Counted from the first letter of the stretch, positions 39,171-48,558 are shown. The stretch is DNA of 64,000 bases from Alkalicoccus luteus (GCF_012034335.1 NZ_JAATHJ010000005.1:116034-180033); one strand, 5' to 3'. Notes: a model not told the origin generated them from the letters alone. Translations and numbers: made by a program.

Positions 39171-39650
39171 ATGTTTTCAAAACGAAAAAAGCTTGGGAAA
39201 ACGCTGAAAGAGCTGCAGGAAGGCTCCTCGGTTTCAAAGGAATTTGACATAAAAGATAAGGATATTCTTTTATACCTCGGCTTCAGTGACGATGCCAACC
39301 CGATTTACATCCAGCATGACTATGCTTCCCGGACGCCTTACGAGAGGCCGATCGTTCCTCAGCTGATGCTGATGGGGTTCGTTACTTCTCTCATTTCAAC
39401 CGGACTGCCGGGACCGGGATCGGTCATTCGCGAGCAGCAGCTGGCTTTTCCGAAGCCGCTGTATCACTATGGAAAACTGAAGCTCACGCTGACGGTGGAA
39501 AAGCTGAACAGAGAAAAGGGCACGGCGCTTATGACGGTTGATGGAAGGGATGAGTATGACGACTCGATTATCCTGGGAACGATAGACGTCACTCCGCCTT
39601 ATCCATGGAAGCCGATGACGGAGCAGGCAGGTACGTTTGAAAACTTTTAG
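39171..39650 (+). CDS. MaoC-like hotdog-fold protein
   Basis: A 159-residue single-hotdog protein of the MaoC/R-hydratase superfamily. The hydratase-2 loop reads FSDDANPIYIQHDYA: the catalytic Asp and Asn-Pro are present, but the usual catalytic His after NP-[LIV] is Tyr, and the next His lies two residues later. It could hydrate enoyl-CoA/ACP with altered chemistry or only bind acyl groups. Single-copy genes like this lie between mdh and phoP in several Bacilli. GGAAGGGG precedes ATG. A consensus cre at its start point implies glucose repression, which fits a catabolic role. Confidence 0.82.
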   Translation: MFSKRKKLGKTLKELQEGSSVSKEFDIKDKDILLYLGFSDDANPIYIQHDYASRTPYERPIVPQLMLMGFVTSLISTGLPGPGSVIREQQLAFPKPLYHYGKLKLTLTVEKLNREKGTALMTVDGRDEYDDSIILGTIDVTPPYPWKPMTEQAGTFENF

Positions 39651-39658
39651 GTAAACTG

Positions 39659-39687
39659 GCAGGGAGCAAACAGCTTCCTGCTTTTTT
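39659..39687 (+). terminator. Terminator of the MaoC-like gene
   Basis: GCAGGGAGC (39659-39667) pairs with GCTTCCTGC (39673-39681), with one G-T pair, then T6. Confidence 0.85.
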
Positions 39688-39767
39688 CATTCAACGGCTT
39701 TTCGGAAAATAAGCGTGAGCTGCTTTGAAAAAGCGAGGGGAACTGCAGAAAGTTTTTTACACACGGA

Positions 39768-39781
39768 TGAAAATGTTTACT
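39768..39781. promoter_or_regulatory. Weak cre-like site upstream of phoPR
   Basis: TGAAAATGTTTACT differs from the cre consensus at one position, but this is the central C. phoPR of B. subtilis is known to be CcpA-repressed. Confidence 0.25.
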
Positions 39782-40093
39782 TTTACAGGTGAAATCGTTA
39801 ACCTTACTCCGGAAAGCTTCCATTTCAGCATCAAAAGTGTTAGCATCGGCCGGCAGCTTTTCACGAGCATCAATACAGGACTGCTGTATCGAAAAAGAAC
39901 ATCATTTGCATCAGAAAACGTTCAACTCTCGCACTAAAAACGCCAGCTTTACCAGCGGACGATCGAGTATATTTTAAATGCGGTCCGCAAGAACAGGACG
40001 GCTTTATCTGCCGTTTAAGGCATACATCCATTTGGTGTCGCTTACGACGGCTGCTTGCAGCGCATACTTTTTCAATCAGCAGACACAGGCTTC

Positions 40094-40121
40094 TTGTCAT
40101 CCGCACAAAGTATAGTAAGAT
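40094..40121 (+). promoter_or_regulatory. Candidate phoPR promoter
   Basis: TTGTCA (40094-40099), a 16-bp spacer and TAAGAT (40116-40121), about 75 bp before phoP. Confidence 0.45.
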
Positions 40122-40196
40122 AAAGGAAGAAGCAGTTTGCGATTTTATCTGCCGGCCTGAATCAGGGGTCAGGACCGGCAACAGGGAGGATGACAC

Positions 40197-40907
40197 ATGG
40201 CACAGCGCCTGCTGGTGGTGGATGATGAAGAATCAATCCTGACTTTGCTGCAATTTAATCTGGAGCAGGGTGGATTTGAGGTAACGACCGCAATGGATGG
40301 AAAGGAAGCGCTCGAAAAGGCGCTTGACGAACAGTTTGACTTAATTGTGCTCGATTTGATGCTTCCGGGAATGGACGGCATGGAAGTATGCAAAGAGCTC
40401 CGGCAGAGCAAAATACAGACGCCGATCCTGATGCTGACGGCAAAGGGCGATGAGTTTGATAAAGTGCTTGGACTTGAGCTGGGAGCTGATGATTACTTAA
40501 CAAAACCGTTCAGCCCGCGAGAAGTGACGGCGAGAATTCGTGCGATTTTGAGAAGATCGCAGTCGGCTCCTGTGGAAGAAAAGCGAAAGGAAAACAAGCT
40601 GAAAATCGGTGATGTGGAAATATTTCCGGACAATTATGAAGTGTTTCTGAAGGGACAGGCACTTGAGCTGACGCCAAAGGAATTTGAACTGCTGCTGTAT
40701 TTAATAAACAACCGCGGCCGTGTTTTGACGCGGGATCAGCTGCTGAATTCCGTCTGGAACTACGACTTTGTCGGAGATACGAGAATCGTCGATGTGCATA
40801 TCAGCCACCTGCGCGAAAAAATAGAGCCGGTGACAAAAAAGCCGGTTTACATTAAAACAGTGAGGGGCCTCGGATATAAAATGGAGGATCCGTTCCTGGA
40901 TGAATAG
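40197..40907 (+). CDS. phoP: PhoP response regulator (phosphate starvation)
   Basis: A 236-residue OmpR-family regulator. The receiver has the DD pair at 9-10, phospho-acceptor Asp53 in VLDLMLPGMDG and switch Lys in DYLTKPFSPRE. The C-terminal winged helix includes LTPKEFELLLYL and RVLTRDQLL and ends with the RGLGYKME signature. It controls the phosphate regulon. GGGAGGATG precedes ATG. It overlaps phoR by 8 bp. The mdh-phoP-phoR-polA context separates it from the paralogue WalR. Confidence 0.94.
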   Translation: MAQRLLVVDDEESILTLLQFNLEQGGFEVTTAMDGKEALEKALDEQFDLIVLDLMLPGMDGMEVCKELRQSKIQTPILMLTAKGDEFDKVLGLELGADDYLTKPFSPREVTARIRAILRRSQSAPVEEKRKENKLKIGDVEIFPDNYEVFLKGQALELTPKEFELLLYLINNRGRVLTRDQLLNSVWNYDFVGDTRIVDVHISHLREKIEPVTKKPVYIKTVRGLGYKMEDPFLDE

Positions 40908-42678
40908 CTATCGTTTCAGACTGATTGTGCCGCTGTCGCTTATTATTCTTGCGGTATTAGCCAGTCTTGGCGCCCTCCTGGGACCGTTCATTCAGGACTT
41001 TTACCAGGAGCGGATGAATGAACGGGTTCAGAAAGAAGCAGCCGTCGTATCCTATGCGGTCGCGCAAAGCGATCCTGCTTCAGGCGGCGACTTTCAGGAG
41101 GTCGTTGCAGAGCTCTCCGAACGTCTCGGTGCCCGGATTACGATCGTTGCCACAGATGGCACCGTGCTTGCTGAAAGCGCGGAGGACCCGGAAGTGATGG
41201 AAAGCCACGCGGACCGGCCGGAGATCATTGGAGCGAGAGAAGGCTCTGAAGCATTTGAAGTACGGTACAGTGACACCGTTGAACAGGAGCTGCTTTACTA
41301 TGCAGAGCCGCTTATCGTAAACGGAGAAGATATTGGATTTTTAAGGCTGGGACTGGAAATGAGTGAGCTTAATGACGTTTACCAGAATGTCTGGCTGCTC
41401 TTATTCGTTTCCTTTTTTATAGCCTTTATTATTATCGTTCTATTTGCTACGAAGCTTGCAAACCAGCTGATTAAGCCGATTGAAGACGCCCGCCGTGTTG
41501 CGAACGAACTGGCGAGAGGGAACTATCAGGCAAGAACGTATGAAGGGCTGCACCTGGAGACTGGGGAACTGAACCGATCGATTAATGTACTGGCTGAAAA
41601 TCTGGATCAGATTACAAAAACATATGAGAATCAACAGGAGCGACTGGAAACGCTGATTGAGAACATGGGGAGCGGTCTTGTCCTGATTAATTCCAAAGGT
41701 GATATTACGCTCGTCAATCGTTCATGCGGAGAATTGTTTGAAGAGGACACGGACCGCTGGCTGAACAAGCTGTACTACAATGCGATCGACCGGAAGTCCG
41801 TAATCCGCTTCGTTCAGGAGCTGTTTCTCGTTGAACGGCCGCTCCGCCGTCAGATTAAATGGCCGGTAGGCATCTACATCCGCCACTTTGATGTGCACGG
41901 CGCTCCAATTATCGGCCATGACGATGAACTGAAGGGAGTCGTGCTCGTCTTCCATGATATTACGGAGCTGAAAAAGCTGGAGCAGGCTCGGAAAGACTTC
42001 GTTGCGAACGTTTCCCATGAGCTGAAAACGCCGGTTACGTCGTTGAAGGGCTTTACGGAAACGCTCCTTGACGGCGCGATGCATGACGATGTTCTGCGTG
42101 AAAAGTTTTTAACGATCATCTCAAAGGAATCAGTCCGGCTGGAAGGGTTAATCACTGACCTGCTGGAGCTTTCCAAAATAGAAGGCGAGCATTTCGAACT
42201 GAACTGGGACGAGGTGGATCTTGGCAGGATGATCGAGGACACAACGATGATGCTGAATGAAAAAGCAGCAGCTAAAAATATGACAATCCACACAAAGTGT
42301 GACGGAGATATTATCGTGCCTGCAGACGGAGCCCGCCTGAAGCAGGTGCTGATCAACCTCGTGAATAATGCGATCGTATACACACCGGAAGGCGGAGATA
42401 TTTACGTCCGTGTTTACGGCCAGACGGAAACGGTCGTACTGGAAGTGTCCGACACCGGGATTGGTATTTCGAAAAAAGAAATTCCGCGTATATTTGAGCG
42501 GTTTTACCGGGTGGACCGGGCACGCAGCCGGAATTCAGGCGGCACGGGTCTTGGCCTGGCAATCGTAAAACACTTAGCAGAAGCCCATCATGCAAGGCTT
42601 TCTGTCGACAGTAAACCCGGAAAGGGGACGACATTCCGGCTCGTATTTAAGCGCCAGCCGTTTGAGGATCAGGGGTAA
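40900..42678 (+). CDS. phoR: PhoR sensor histidine kinase
   Basis: A 592-residue sensor for phosphate limitation (through wall teichoic acid intermediates in B. subtilis). It has TM1 (about 8-32), an extracytoplasmic PAS-like domain (33-158), TM2 (about 160-182), HAMP, a cytoplasmic PAS domain (about 245-345), the H box FVANVSHELKTPVTS with His373, and HATPase_c with the N, G1 (DTGIGI) and G2 (GTGLGLAIV) boxes. The size and domain order match B. subtilis PhoR. ATG overlaps phoP, behind GGAGGATC. Confidence 0.94.
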   Translation: MNSYRFRLIVPLSLIILAVLASLGALLGPFIQDFYQERMNERVQKEAAVVSYAVAQSDPASGGDFQEVVAELSERLGARITIVATDGTVLAESAEDPEVMESHADRPEIIGAREGSEAFEVRYSDTVEQELLYYAEPLIVNGEDIGFLRLGLEMSELNDVYQNVWLLLFVSFFIAFIIIVLFATKLANQLIKPIEDARRVANELARGNYQARTYEGLHLETGELNRSINVLAENLDQITKTYENQQERLETLIENMGSGLVLINSKGDITLVNRSCGELFEEDTDRWLNKLYYNAIDRKSVIRFVQELFLVERPLRRQIKWPVGIYIRHFDVHGAPIIGHDDELKGVVLVFHDITELKKLEQARKDFVANVSHELKTPVTSLKGFTETLLDGAMHDDVLREKFLTIISKESVRLEGLITDLLELSKIEGEHFELNWDEVDLGRMIEDTTMMLNEKAAAKNMTIHTKCDGDIIVPADGARLKQVLINLVNNAIVYTPEGGDIYVRVYGQTETVVLEVSDTGIGISKKEIPRIFERFYRVDRARSRNSGGTGLGLAIVKHLAEAHHARLSVDSKPGKGTTFRLVFKRQPFEDQG

Positions 42679-42804
42679 CTTTACAATTTCTTTACATGAG
42701 CTTAAAACACGCTTAGTATTCACGCGCTATACTCAGAAGTGTGAACTGCTTCATGTACTGTCTGCTGTCCCCGCAGCAGCGGTATATGATACATCCCCTT
42801 TTGC

Positions 42805-42840
42805 GGACCGGAAGCCCTCCCCTGAGCTTCCGGTCCTTTT
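42805..42840 (+). terminator. Terminator of phoPR
   Basis: GGACCGGAAGC (42805-42815) pairs perfectly with GCTTCCGGTCC (42826-42836), then T4. Confidence 0.88.
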
Positions 42841-42905
42841 CTGTATAAATACACGAAAGTACGTTCGTTTTTTCGCTCTCGGTTTGTGTCATGTCCCGGC
42901 ATTCA

Positions 42906-42914
42906 TGCTAAAAT
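42906..42914 (+). promoter_or_regulatory. Extended -10 promoter candidate for polA-mutM-coaE
   Basis: TGC directly before TAAAAT (42909-42914), 37 bp before polA. The -35 GTGTCA is 17 bp upstream. Confidence 0.45.
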
Positions 42915-42951
42915 AGCAGAAGAAAGTAATTATGAAACCGGGGTGGATGGA

Positions 42952-45576
42952 ATGACAAACAAACTAGTGCTAGTAGACGGAAACAGTATTGCATACAGGG
43001 CTTTCTTTGCGCTGCCCCTGTTGAATAACGATAAAGGCGTATACACAAACGCAGTATACGGATTTACAACGATGCTGCTGAAAGTACTGGAAGAAGAGAA
43101 GCCGACTCACCTGATGGTCGCCTTTGATGCCGGTAAGACGACGTTTCGCCACGATACGTTTAAAGAGTACAAGGGCACGCGCCAGAAAACGCCGCCGGAG
43201 CTTGCTGAGCAGCTTCCGATTATGCGGGATTTGCTAAATGCGTTTCGCATTCCGTATGAGGAAGTGGAAAACTACGAAGCGGACGATATTATCGGAACGC
43301 TTGCGGTAAAAGCTGCCGGTAAAGGCTGGGAAACAAAAATTTTTACGGGAGATAAAGACCTGCTTCAGCTCGTCGGAGAGCATGTGCAGGTCGCATTGAC
43401 GCGTAAAGGCATCACGAATGTGGATACATATGACCTGGAGGCGCTTGATGAAAAATACGGCCTTGCGCCGGAGCAGATCATCGACATGAAAGGCCTGATG
43501 GGCGACAGCTCCGATAATATTCCCGGGGTGCCTGGAGTCGGAGAAAAGACAGCACTGAAGCTGCTTGCTGCGCACAAAACGGTCGAAGGCGTGTACGAAA
43601 ATCTGGATCAGGTTTCCGGAAAAAAAATGAAGGAGAAGCTGGAAGCAAATGAAGAGCAGGCACTCATGAGTAAAAAGCTTGCAACCATTCTGACAGAAGC
43701 GCCGATTGAAACAAATGTCGAAGATCTCCCGGTTCAGGAAGCAGATCAGAGTGCGCTTGCTGCATTGTTTAACGAGCTCGGCTTTCAATCGCTCTTAAAC
43801 CGCATAGGAGCAGAAGCGGAAACGAAAGAAGACCTTAAAGATCTGGAAGTGATTATTCCGGAGGAGCTGACAGATGAGGTGCTGACAGAGGAATGCGCCC
43901 TCGTCGTAGAATCACTGGAAGACAACTATCATCATGCGGCGATCATTGGAGCAGCTGCAGCGAATAAAAACGGCGTGTACTACCTGAAGCCGGAGATGCT
44001 GCAGGACCCGGTCTTTCAGGAGTGGGCTGCCGATCCGGAAAAGAAGAAATGGGTTTTCAATGCCAAGCGTGCTGTTGTCAGCCTCGGCTGGGAGGAAATT
44101 AAGCTCGACGGTGCCGGATTCGATGTGCAGATGGCTTCTTATCTGCTCGACCCGGGAGCTTCTTCCCACGACATGGCGGATATCGCGGAGCGGAAAAGCG
44201 GTCTGCAGGTTCAGCACGATGAAGTCGTCTACGGAAAAGGCAAGAAACAGCAGGTTCCGGAAGAAGAGAAGCTAAGCCAGCATCTAGGAAGAAAAGCAGC
44301 TGCTCTGCTCGAGCTGAAGCCGGCGCTTGAAAACGAACTCTCCGAAAACGAGCAGCTTGAGCTGCTGATTGAACTGGAAATGCCGCTGTCTGTCATTCTA
44401 GGACGGATGGAGCAGCACGGGGTTGCGATCGATAAAGGAGAGCTTGAAGATCTTGGAAAAAGCCTGACCGAGCGGCTGGACGCGATTGAAGCGAAGATCC
44501 ATGATCTGGCCGGTACGACGTTTAACATTAATTCGCCAAAGCAGCTTGGAGAAATTCTGTTTGAAAAGCTGCAGCTGCCGCCGATTAAAAAAACGAAAAC
44601 GGGGTATTCAACGTCAGCGGATGTACTTGAAAAACTGCAGGATTCTCATGAGATCATTCCGGAAATTCTCCTGTACCGCCAGCTCGGCAAGCTGAATTCG
44701 ACGTATATCGAAGGCCTGCTGAAAGCAGTCAATGACAAAACCGGACGCATTCATACGATTTTCAATCAGGCGCTGACACAGACCGGCCGGCTCAGTTCGA
44801 CGGAACCAAACTTGCAGAATATCCCGATCCGTCTTGAGGAAGGCCGTAAAATCCGTCACGCTTTCGTACCGACCCGTGAAGAATCTGTGATTCTCGCAGC
44901 CGACTATTCGCAAATTGAACTGCGGGTGCTTGCTCACATTTCGCAGGATAAGAATCTGCTTCACGCATTTCAGGAAGACATGGATATTCATACAAAAACG
45001 GCAATGGACGTTTTCGGAGTCTCCGCGGACGAGGTGGACGGAGGCATGAGGCGAACGGCCAAAGCCGTCAACTTCGGTATCGTCTATGGAATCAGTGACT
45101 ACGGACTTTCCCAGAGTCTGGGCGTGACGAGAAAAGAAGCGCAGTCGTTTATCGACAAGTACTTTGAGAGTTATCCTGGAGTAAAAGACTATATGGATAC
45201 CATCGTTGAACAAGCGAGGGAAAGCGGGTATGTCACGACGATGATGAACAGACGACGCTATCTGCCTGAAATTACGAGCCGGAACTTTAACCAGCGCAGC
45301 TTTGCGGAGCGGACAGCGATGAACACACCGATTCAGGGGAGTGCCGCTGACATCATTAAAAAAGCGATGGTGGACGTGGATGCAGCGCTGGAGGAATCAC
45401 GCCTCGAGGCTGTCATGCTGCTGCAGGTGCACGATGAATTAATCTTTGAAGTTTCTGAATCACAGGCCGACGAGCTGTCAGAGCTTGTCAGCCGGGTGAT
45501 GGAATCGTGCGTCGAACTCGACGTACCATTAAAAGTGGATGCGGACTACGGAAAGACATGGTACGACGCGAAATAG
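42952..45576 (+). CDS. polA: DNA polymerase I
   Basis: An 874-residue repair polymerase. The 5'-nuclease domain spans about 1-290 (VDGNSIAYRAFFAL, GDKDLLQL, GVPGVGEKTA). The middle 3'-5' exonuclease-like domain (about 310-475) is degenerate: the DxE motif is replaced by VVE, as in Geobacillus Bst polymerase, so proofreading is predicted absent. The polymerase domain has motif A AADYSQIELRVLAH, motif B RRTAKAVNFGIVYG and motif C QVHDELIFEV. GGGGTGG precedes ATG 42952. First gene of an operon with mutM and coaE. Confidence 0.96.
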   Translation: MTNKLVLVDGNSIAYRAFFALPLLNNDKGVYTNAVYGFTTMLLKVLEEEKPTHLMVAFDAGKTTFRHDTFKEYKGTRQKTPPELAEQLPIMRDLLNAFRIPYEEVENYEADDIIGTLAVKAAGKGWETKIFTGDKDLLQLVGEHVQVALTRKGITNVDTYDLEALDEKYGLAPEQIIDMKGLMGDSSDNIPGVPGVGEKTALKLLAAHKTVEGVYENLDQVSGKKMKEKLEANEEQALMSKKLATILTEAPIETNVEDLPVQEADQSALAALFNELGFQSLLNRIGAEAETKEDLKDLEVIIPEELTDEVLTEECALVVESLEDNYHHAAIIGAAAANKNGVYYLKPEMLQDPVFQEWAADPEKKKWVFNAKRAVVSLGWEEIKLDGAGFDVQMASYLLDPGASSHDMADIAERKSGLQVQHDEVVYGKGKKQQVPEEEKLSQHLGRKAAALLELKPALENELSENEQLELLIELEMPLSVILGRMEQHGVAIDKGELEDLGKSLTERLDAIEAKIHDLAGTTFNINSPKQLGEILFEKLQLPPIKKTKTGYSTSADVLEKLQDSHEIIPEILLYRQLGKLNSTYIEGLLKAVNDKTGRIHTIFNQALTQTGRLSSTEPNLQNIPIRLEEGRKIRHAFVPTREESVILAADYSQIELRVLAHISQDKNLLHAFQEDMDIHTKTAMDVFGVSADEVDGGMRRTAKAVNFGIVYGISDYGLSQSLGVTRKEAQSFIDKYFESYPGVKDYMDTIVEQARESGYVTTMMNRRRYLPEITSRNFNQRSFAERTAMNTPIQGSAADIIKKAMVDVDAALEESRLEAVMLLQVHDELIFEVSESQADELSELVSRVMESCVELDVPLKVDADYGKTWYDAK

Positions 45577-45603
45577 CGCGGCCAGGCTGAAAGGAGTGTT
45601 CAC

Positions 45604-46443
45604 ATGCCGGAACTGCCGGAAGTGGAAACAGTCAGACAAACATTAAATCAACTGATAAAGAAAAAGACAATTGAAGACGTCGTGATTACACTGCCGAGAA
45701 TCATTCAGAAGCCGGATGATGTGGAGGCATTCCGGACGATGCTGCAGGGACAGACGTTTCACCTGGTTGAGCGGCGAGGGAAATTTCTGCGTCTGCTGCT
45801 GGATGACTACGTGCTCGTGTCGCATTTGCGTATGGAAGGCAGATACGGCATGTTTGAAAAAGAGGATCCGGTCGATAAGCACACCCACGTCCGCTTTGTC
45901 TTTACAGATGGAAGCGAGCTCCGCTATACGGATGTGCGTCAGTTCGGAACGATGCATATTTTTGAAGCAGGCACGGATTTGACAGAGCTTCCTCTCCGGC
46001 AGCTCGGGCCTGAGCCCCTGGAGAAAAATTTTACGCCAGACGTTCTGAAAGGCAGATTGAAATCTTCCCGTGCGGTAAAAACGCAGCTGCTGGATCAGAC
46101 GAAGCTAGTAGGACTTGGCAATATATACGTAGATGAGGCCTTGTTCTCAGCCGGTATTCATCCGGAGACGGTTTCATCGGAATTATCGGATGAGCAGATC
46201 AGACGGCTGCACAAATGCATCGTCAGAACGCTGGCAGACGCTATTGCTGCTGGAGGCTCTTCAGTTAAATCCTATGTAAACGGTCAGGGTGAAATGGGGA
46301 TGTTTCAACAGCAGCTTAACGTGTACGGAAGAAAAAATGAGCCGTGCAAGCATTGCGGGGAACCGATTATCCGTTTCACCGTCGGCGGGCGCGGGACGCA
46401 TATCTGTCCCCGCTGCCAGCCTGCAAGGGAGGTTTCCCGATGA
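45604..46443 (+). CDS. mutM: Formamidopyrimidine-DNA glycosylase
   Basis: A 279-residue base-excision repair enzyme removing 8-oxoguanine and nicking DNA. The N-terminus MPELPEVET provides the catalytic Pro2 and Glu3 after Met removal. The helix-two-turn-helix DNA clamp and the C-terminal zinc finger (CKHCGEP ... CPRCQ) are complete. AAAGGAGTG precedes ATG. Its stop overlaps the coaE start (ATGA). Confidence 0.97.
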   Translation: MPELPEVETVRQTLNQLIKKKTIEDVVITLPRIIQKPDDVEAFRTMLQGQTFHLVERRGKFLRLLLDDYVLVSHLRMEGRYGMFEKEDPVDKHTHVRFVFTDGSELRYTDVRQFGTMHIFEAGTDLTELPLRQLGPEPLEKNFTPDVLKGRLKSSRAVKTQLLDQTKLVGLGNIYVDEALFSAGIHPETVSSELSDEQIRRLHKCIVRTLADAIAAGGSSVKSYVNGQGEMGMFQQQLNVYGRKNEPCKHCGEPIIRFTVGGRGTHICPRCQPAREVSR

Positions 46444-47033
46444 AGCTTGGACTTACAGGCAGTATTGCAACAGGCAAAAGCACCGCTGCCGGCTTTTTCC
46501 GCGAGGAAGGCTGCCCGGTGATTGATGCCGATATCATTGCGAGAGAAGTTGTTCAGCCGGGTACACCGGCATTAAATGAAATTAAAGCTGCTTTTGGCAG
46601 CTCTGTCATCGCTGCAGATGGAACATTGGACCGGGAAAAACTTGGCTCCGTTGTATTCAGTGACCCGGCGAAACGCGAGCAGCTCAATGCGATCGTTCAT
46701 CCTGTCATCCGCCGCGCGATGAAGCAGCAGGCCGATGAAGCGGAGGCTGAACACGAGATCGTCGTTCTGGACATCCCGCTATTATTTGAGAATGAGCTGT
46801 TTTACTTAGTTGATAAAACAGCCGTCGTTTATGTACCGGAGAAGACGCAGCTGGAGCGACTTATGAAGCGAAACGGTTATTCAGAGCAGGAAGCTCGCAG
46901 CCGGATGGAGTCGCAGCTGTCGATTGAAGAAAAAAAGAAACGGGCAGATTTCGTCATTGCAAACTGCGGTTCGGAACAGGAAACTGCGCGTCAGGTGAGC
47001 GAGCTGATCGAAATGCTTCTCCAGAAACAATGA
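46440..47033 (+). CDS. coaE: Dephospho-CoA kinase
   Basis: A 197-residue P-loop kinase for the last step of CoA synthesis. Walker A is GSIATGKST (7-15), and the substrate-binding DADIIAREV and lid region follow. The start at 46440 behind AGGGAGG overlaps the mutM stop by four bases. The upstream frame extension to 46344 lies entirely inside mutM and is rejected. It is the last gene of polA-mutM-coaE. Confidence 0.96.
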   Translation: MKLGLTGSIATGKSTAAGFFREEGCPVIDADIIAREVVQPGTPALNEIKAAFGSSVIAADGTLDREKLGSVVFSDPAKREQLNAIVHPVIRRAMKQQADEAEAEHEIVVLDIPLLFENELFYLVDKTAVVYVPEKTQLERLMKRNGYSEQEARSRMESQLSIEEKKKRADFVIANCGSEQETARQVSELIEMLLQKQ

Positions 47034-47056
47034 AGCAGCAAGTGCATATAATGACT

Positions 47057-47084
47057 GCCTGGACATGTCGACGGTCCAGGCTTT
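47057..47084 (+). terminator. Terminator of polA-mutM-coaE
   Basis: GCCTGGAC (47057-47064) pairs with GTCCAGGC (47074-47081), then TTT. Confidence 0.65.
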
Positions 47085-47268
47085 CTGCTGCAGCAGTGAG
47101 CTAGAAGTAGCGTAAAAAGATTTGATAGGAATAAAGGAAAATGCGTTGGCGTATTGTATAATGAAAGAAATCGGTTCGCTTTTAAGAACTGTAGCTGTTT
47201 TTTGTTCGTTATTAGTGAACGTGTGGGCGATGCTGAACATCTGAATGATTTGAATGGAGGCGAGACGT

Positions 47269-48405
47269 ATGTTCGAACTGACAAATCATTTTCCGCATGA
47301 CTTGTTTTATGATGCCCGGGCTCCGTTTTTATCGTTGTATCAGGCGACCGAAAGAGCCGGAAGAGAAAAACAGTCTAACGCTGTCGTATTCCGCAACATG
47401 CTGAAAGACCTCGATCGGAAGCTCAGGGAGGGTTATCCGCACGTAAAAGCAGATGAACTCGTTAAACCGCTTCGTGCCATTGCAGAGGACAGACATTTTT
47501 GGCGAACGATTCCTGAAAGCATTGCTGTATTTGCAGCAGAAGGACGCTGCGTGGTGTACCAGCTTGAGCGGCCTGTGAAGTCGATGTCAATCGTTTCCGA
47601 GCGGCCTTTTATCAGCCCACTGATCCGCGTATTTCAATCTGCAGATGACTATCAGCTGCTCGGCCTCACGAAAGACACGTTCCGCCTGTATCAAGGCAAC
47701 CGCTACGGTCTGAAAGAAATAACGCTACCTGAAGACATTCCGAAAACAAAAGAGGAAGTAGTCGGCGATGAGAAAAAAGAGTCGCATCTTGACCAGGTTT
47801 CACTGAGCGGTGGAAATGCGGCGTACTTTGGACAAGGCGGACGGAAAGATGAAATGGATAAAGATACGGAAAAGTTCTTCCGCTACGTTGACCGCTATGT
47901 AACCGATCATCATTCACACAAAACGAGGCTGCCGCTCATGCTTGTATCTGTCAACGAACATCACGGCTTGTATCATAAAGTGAGCAGCAATGCTTATCTT
48001 ATGGAAGAAGGTATAAAAAGCGATATCAATTCCCTGGAGCTTGGAGAATTGACAAAACGGGCATGGAACATCGTTGAACCGGTCTATCTGGAGAAAACGA
48101 AAAAAGCCGTCGATGCTTTTGAAACGGCCCGGGCTCATGGCAAAGGCTCTTCCCACTTAGAAGAAATCGCACTTGCTTTAACGGAAAACCGCCTTGCCCG
48201 TCTGCTGATTGAAGACGGTAGGCACGTTGCCGGTCATATTGATGAACTGACCGGTGAGGTCAGCGGAGCAAGAACAGAAGAACGGCAGGCCGGAGATATT
48301 TTGGGCGATCTTACCGAGCTTGCATTCCGGCGGCATATAGCGCTCATTGTGTTACCAAAAGAACGGATGCCGGTTACCACGGGAGCAGCAGGCATCTTTC
48401 GATAA
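47269..48405 (+). CDS. Bacterial eRF1-like protein (baeRF family)
   Basis: A 378-residue cytoplasmic protein that I place in the bacterial archaeo-eukaryotic release factor-like group. Supporting features are the central strand GLTKDTFRLYQGNRYG (the eRF1 domain 2-like start), the GQGGRKDE segment at 188-195 followed by an FFRYVDRYV helix, and the C-terminal ALIVLPKERMPV strand close to the end, typical of domain 3. No GGQ tripeptide is present, so peptidyl-tRNA hydrolysis is not implied; related proteins are proposed to act on stalled or stressed ribosomes. GGAGGCG precedes ATG 47269. It has no partner gene in its transcript. B. subtilis has ytaF here instead. Confidence 0.7.
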   Translation: MFELTNHFPHDLFYDARAPFLSLYQATERAGREKQSNAVVFRNMLKDLDRKLREGYPHVKADELVKPLRAIAEDRHFWRTIPESIAVFAAEGRCVVYQLERPVKSMSIVSERPFISPLIRVFQSADDYQLLGLTKDTFRLYQGNRYGLKEITLPEDIPKTKEEVVGDEKKESHLDQVSLSGGNAAYFGQGGRKDEMDKDTEKFFRYVDRYVTDHHSHKTRLPLMLVSVNEHHGLYHKVSSNAYLMEEGIKSDINSLELGELTKRAWNIVEPVYLEKTKKAVDAFETARAHGKGSSHLEEIALALTENRLARLLIEDGRHVAGHIDELTGEVSGARTEERQAGDILGDLTELAFRRHIALIVLPKERMPVTTGAAGIFR

Positions 48406-48414
48406 CTGCCTGAA

Positions 48415-48446
48415 AGCTCAGAAGCACAGCGCTTCTGAGCTTTTTT
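48415..48446 (+). terminator. Terminator of the baeRF gene
   Basis: A perfect 11-bp stem AGCTCAGAAGC / GCTTCTGAGCT followed by T6. Confidence 0.92.
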
Positions 48447-48558
48447 GATGCTTCTAATGAGGACCAGTTTAGCAATCCGGAACGATTTATGTGGGGCACC
48501 TGCCTTAGAGGCAGGAAATCTTTTGTAATTAATAAAAATAGATAGTATCTTTTTTGGT

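Larger units (their letters stand above)
39651..40196. other. Long intergenic region before phoP
   Basis: A 546-bp region. After the MaoC gene terminator I see no convincing ORF on either strand; the 70-codon plus frame at 39725 and the 108-codon minus frame at 39870 lack ribosome binding sites and recognisable composition. A promoter candidate lies at 40094-40121 and a weak cre-like site at 39768-39781. Confidence 0.55.

Noticed and set aside
39756..39787. Three TTTAC[AT] hexamers upstream of phoP as a possible Pho box
   Set aside because: PhoP boxes need TTHACA repeats spaced about 11 bp; the intervals here are 20 and 6 bp.
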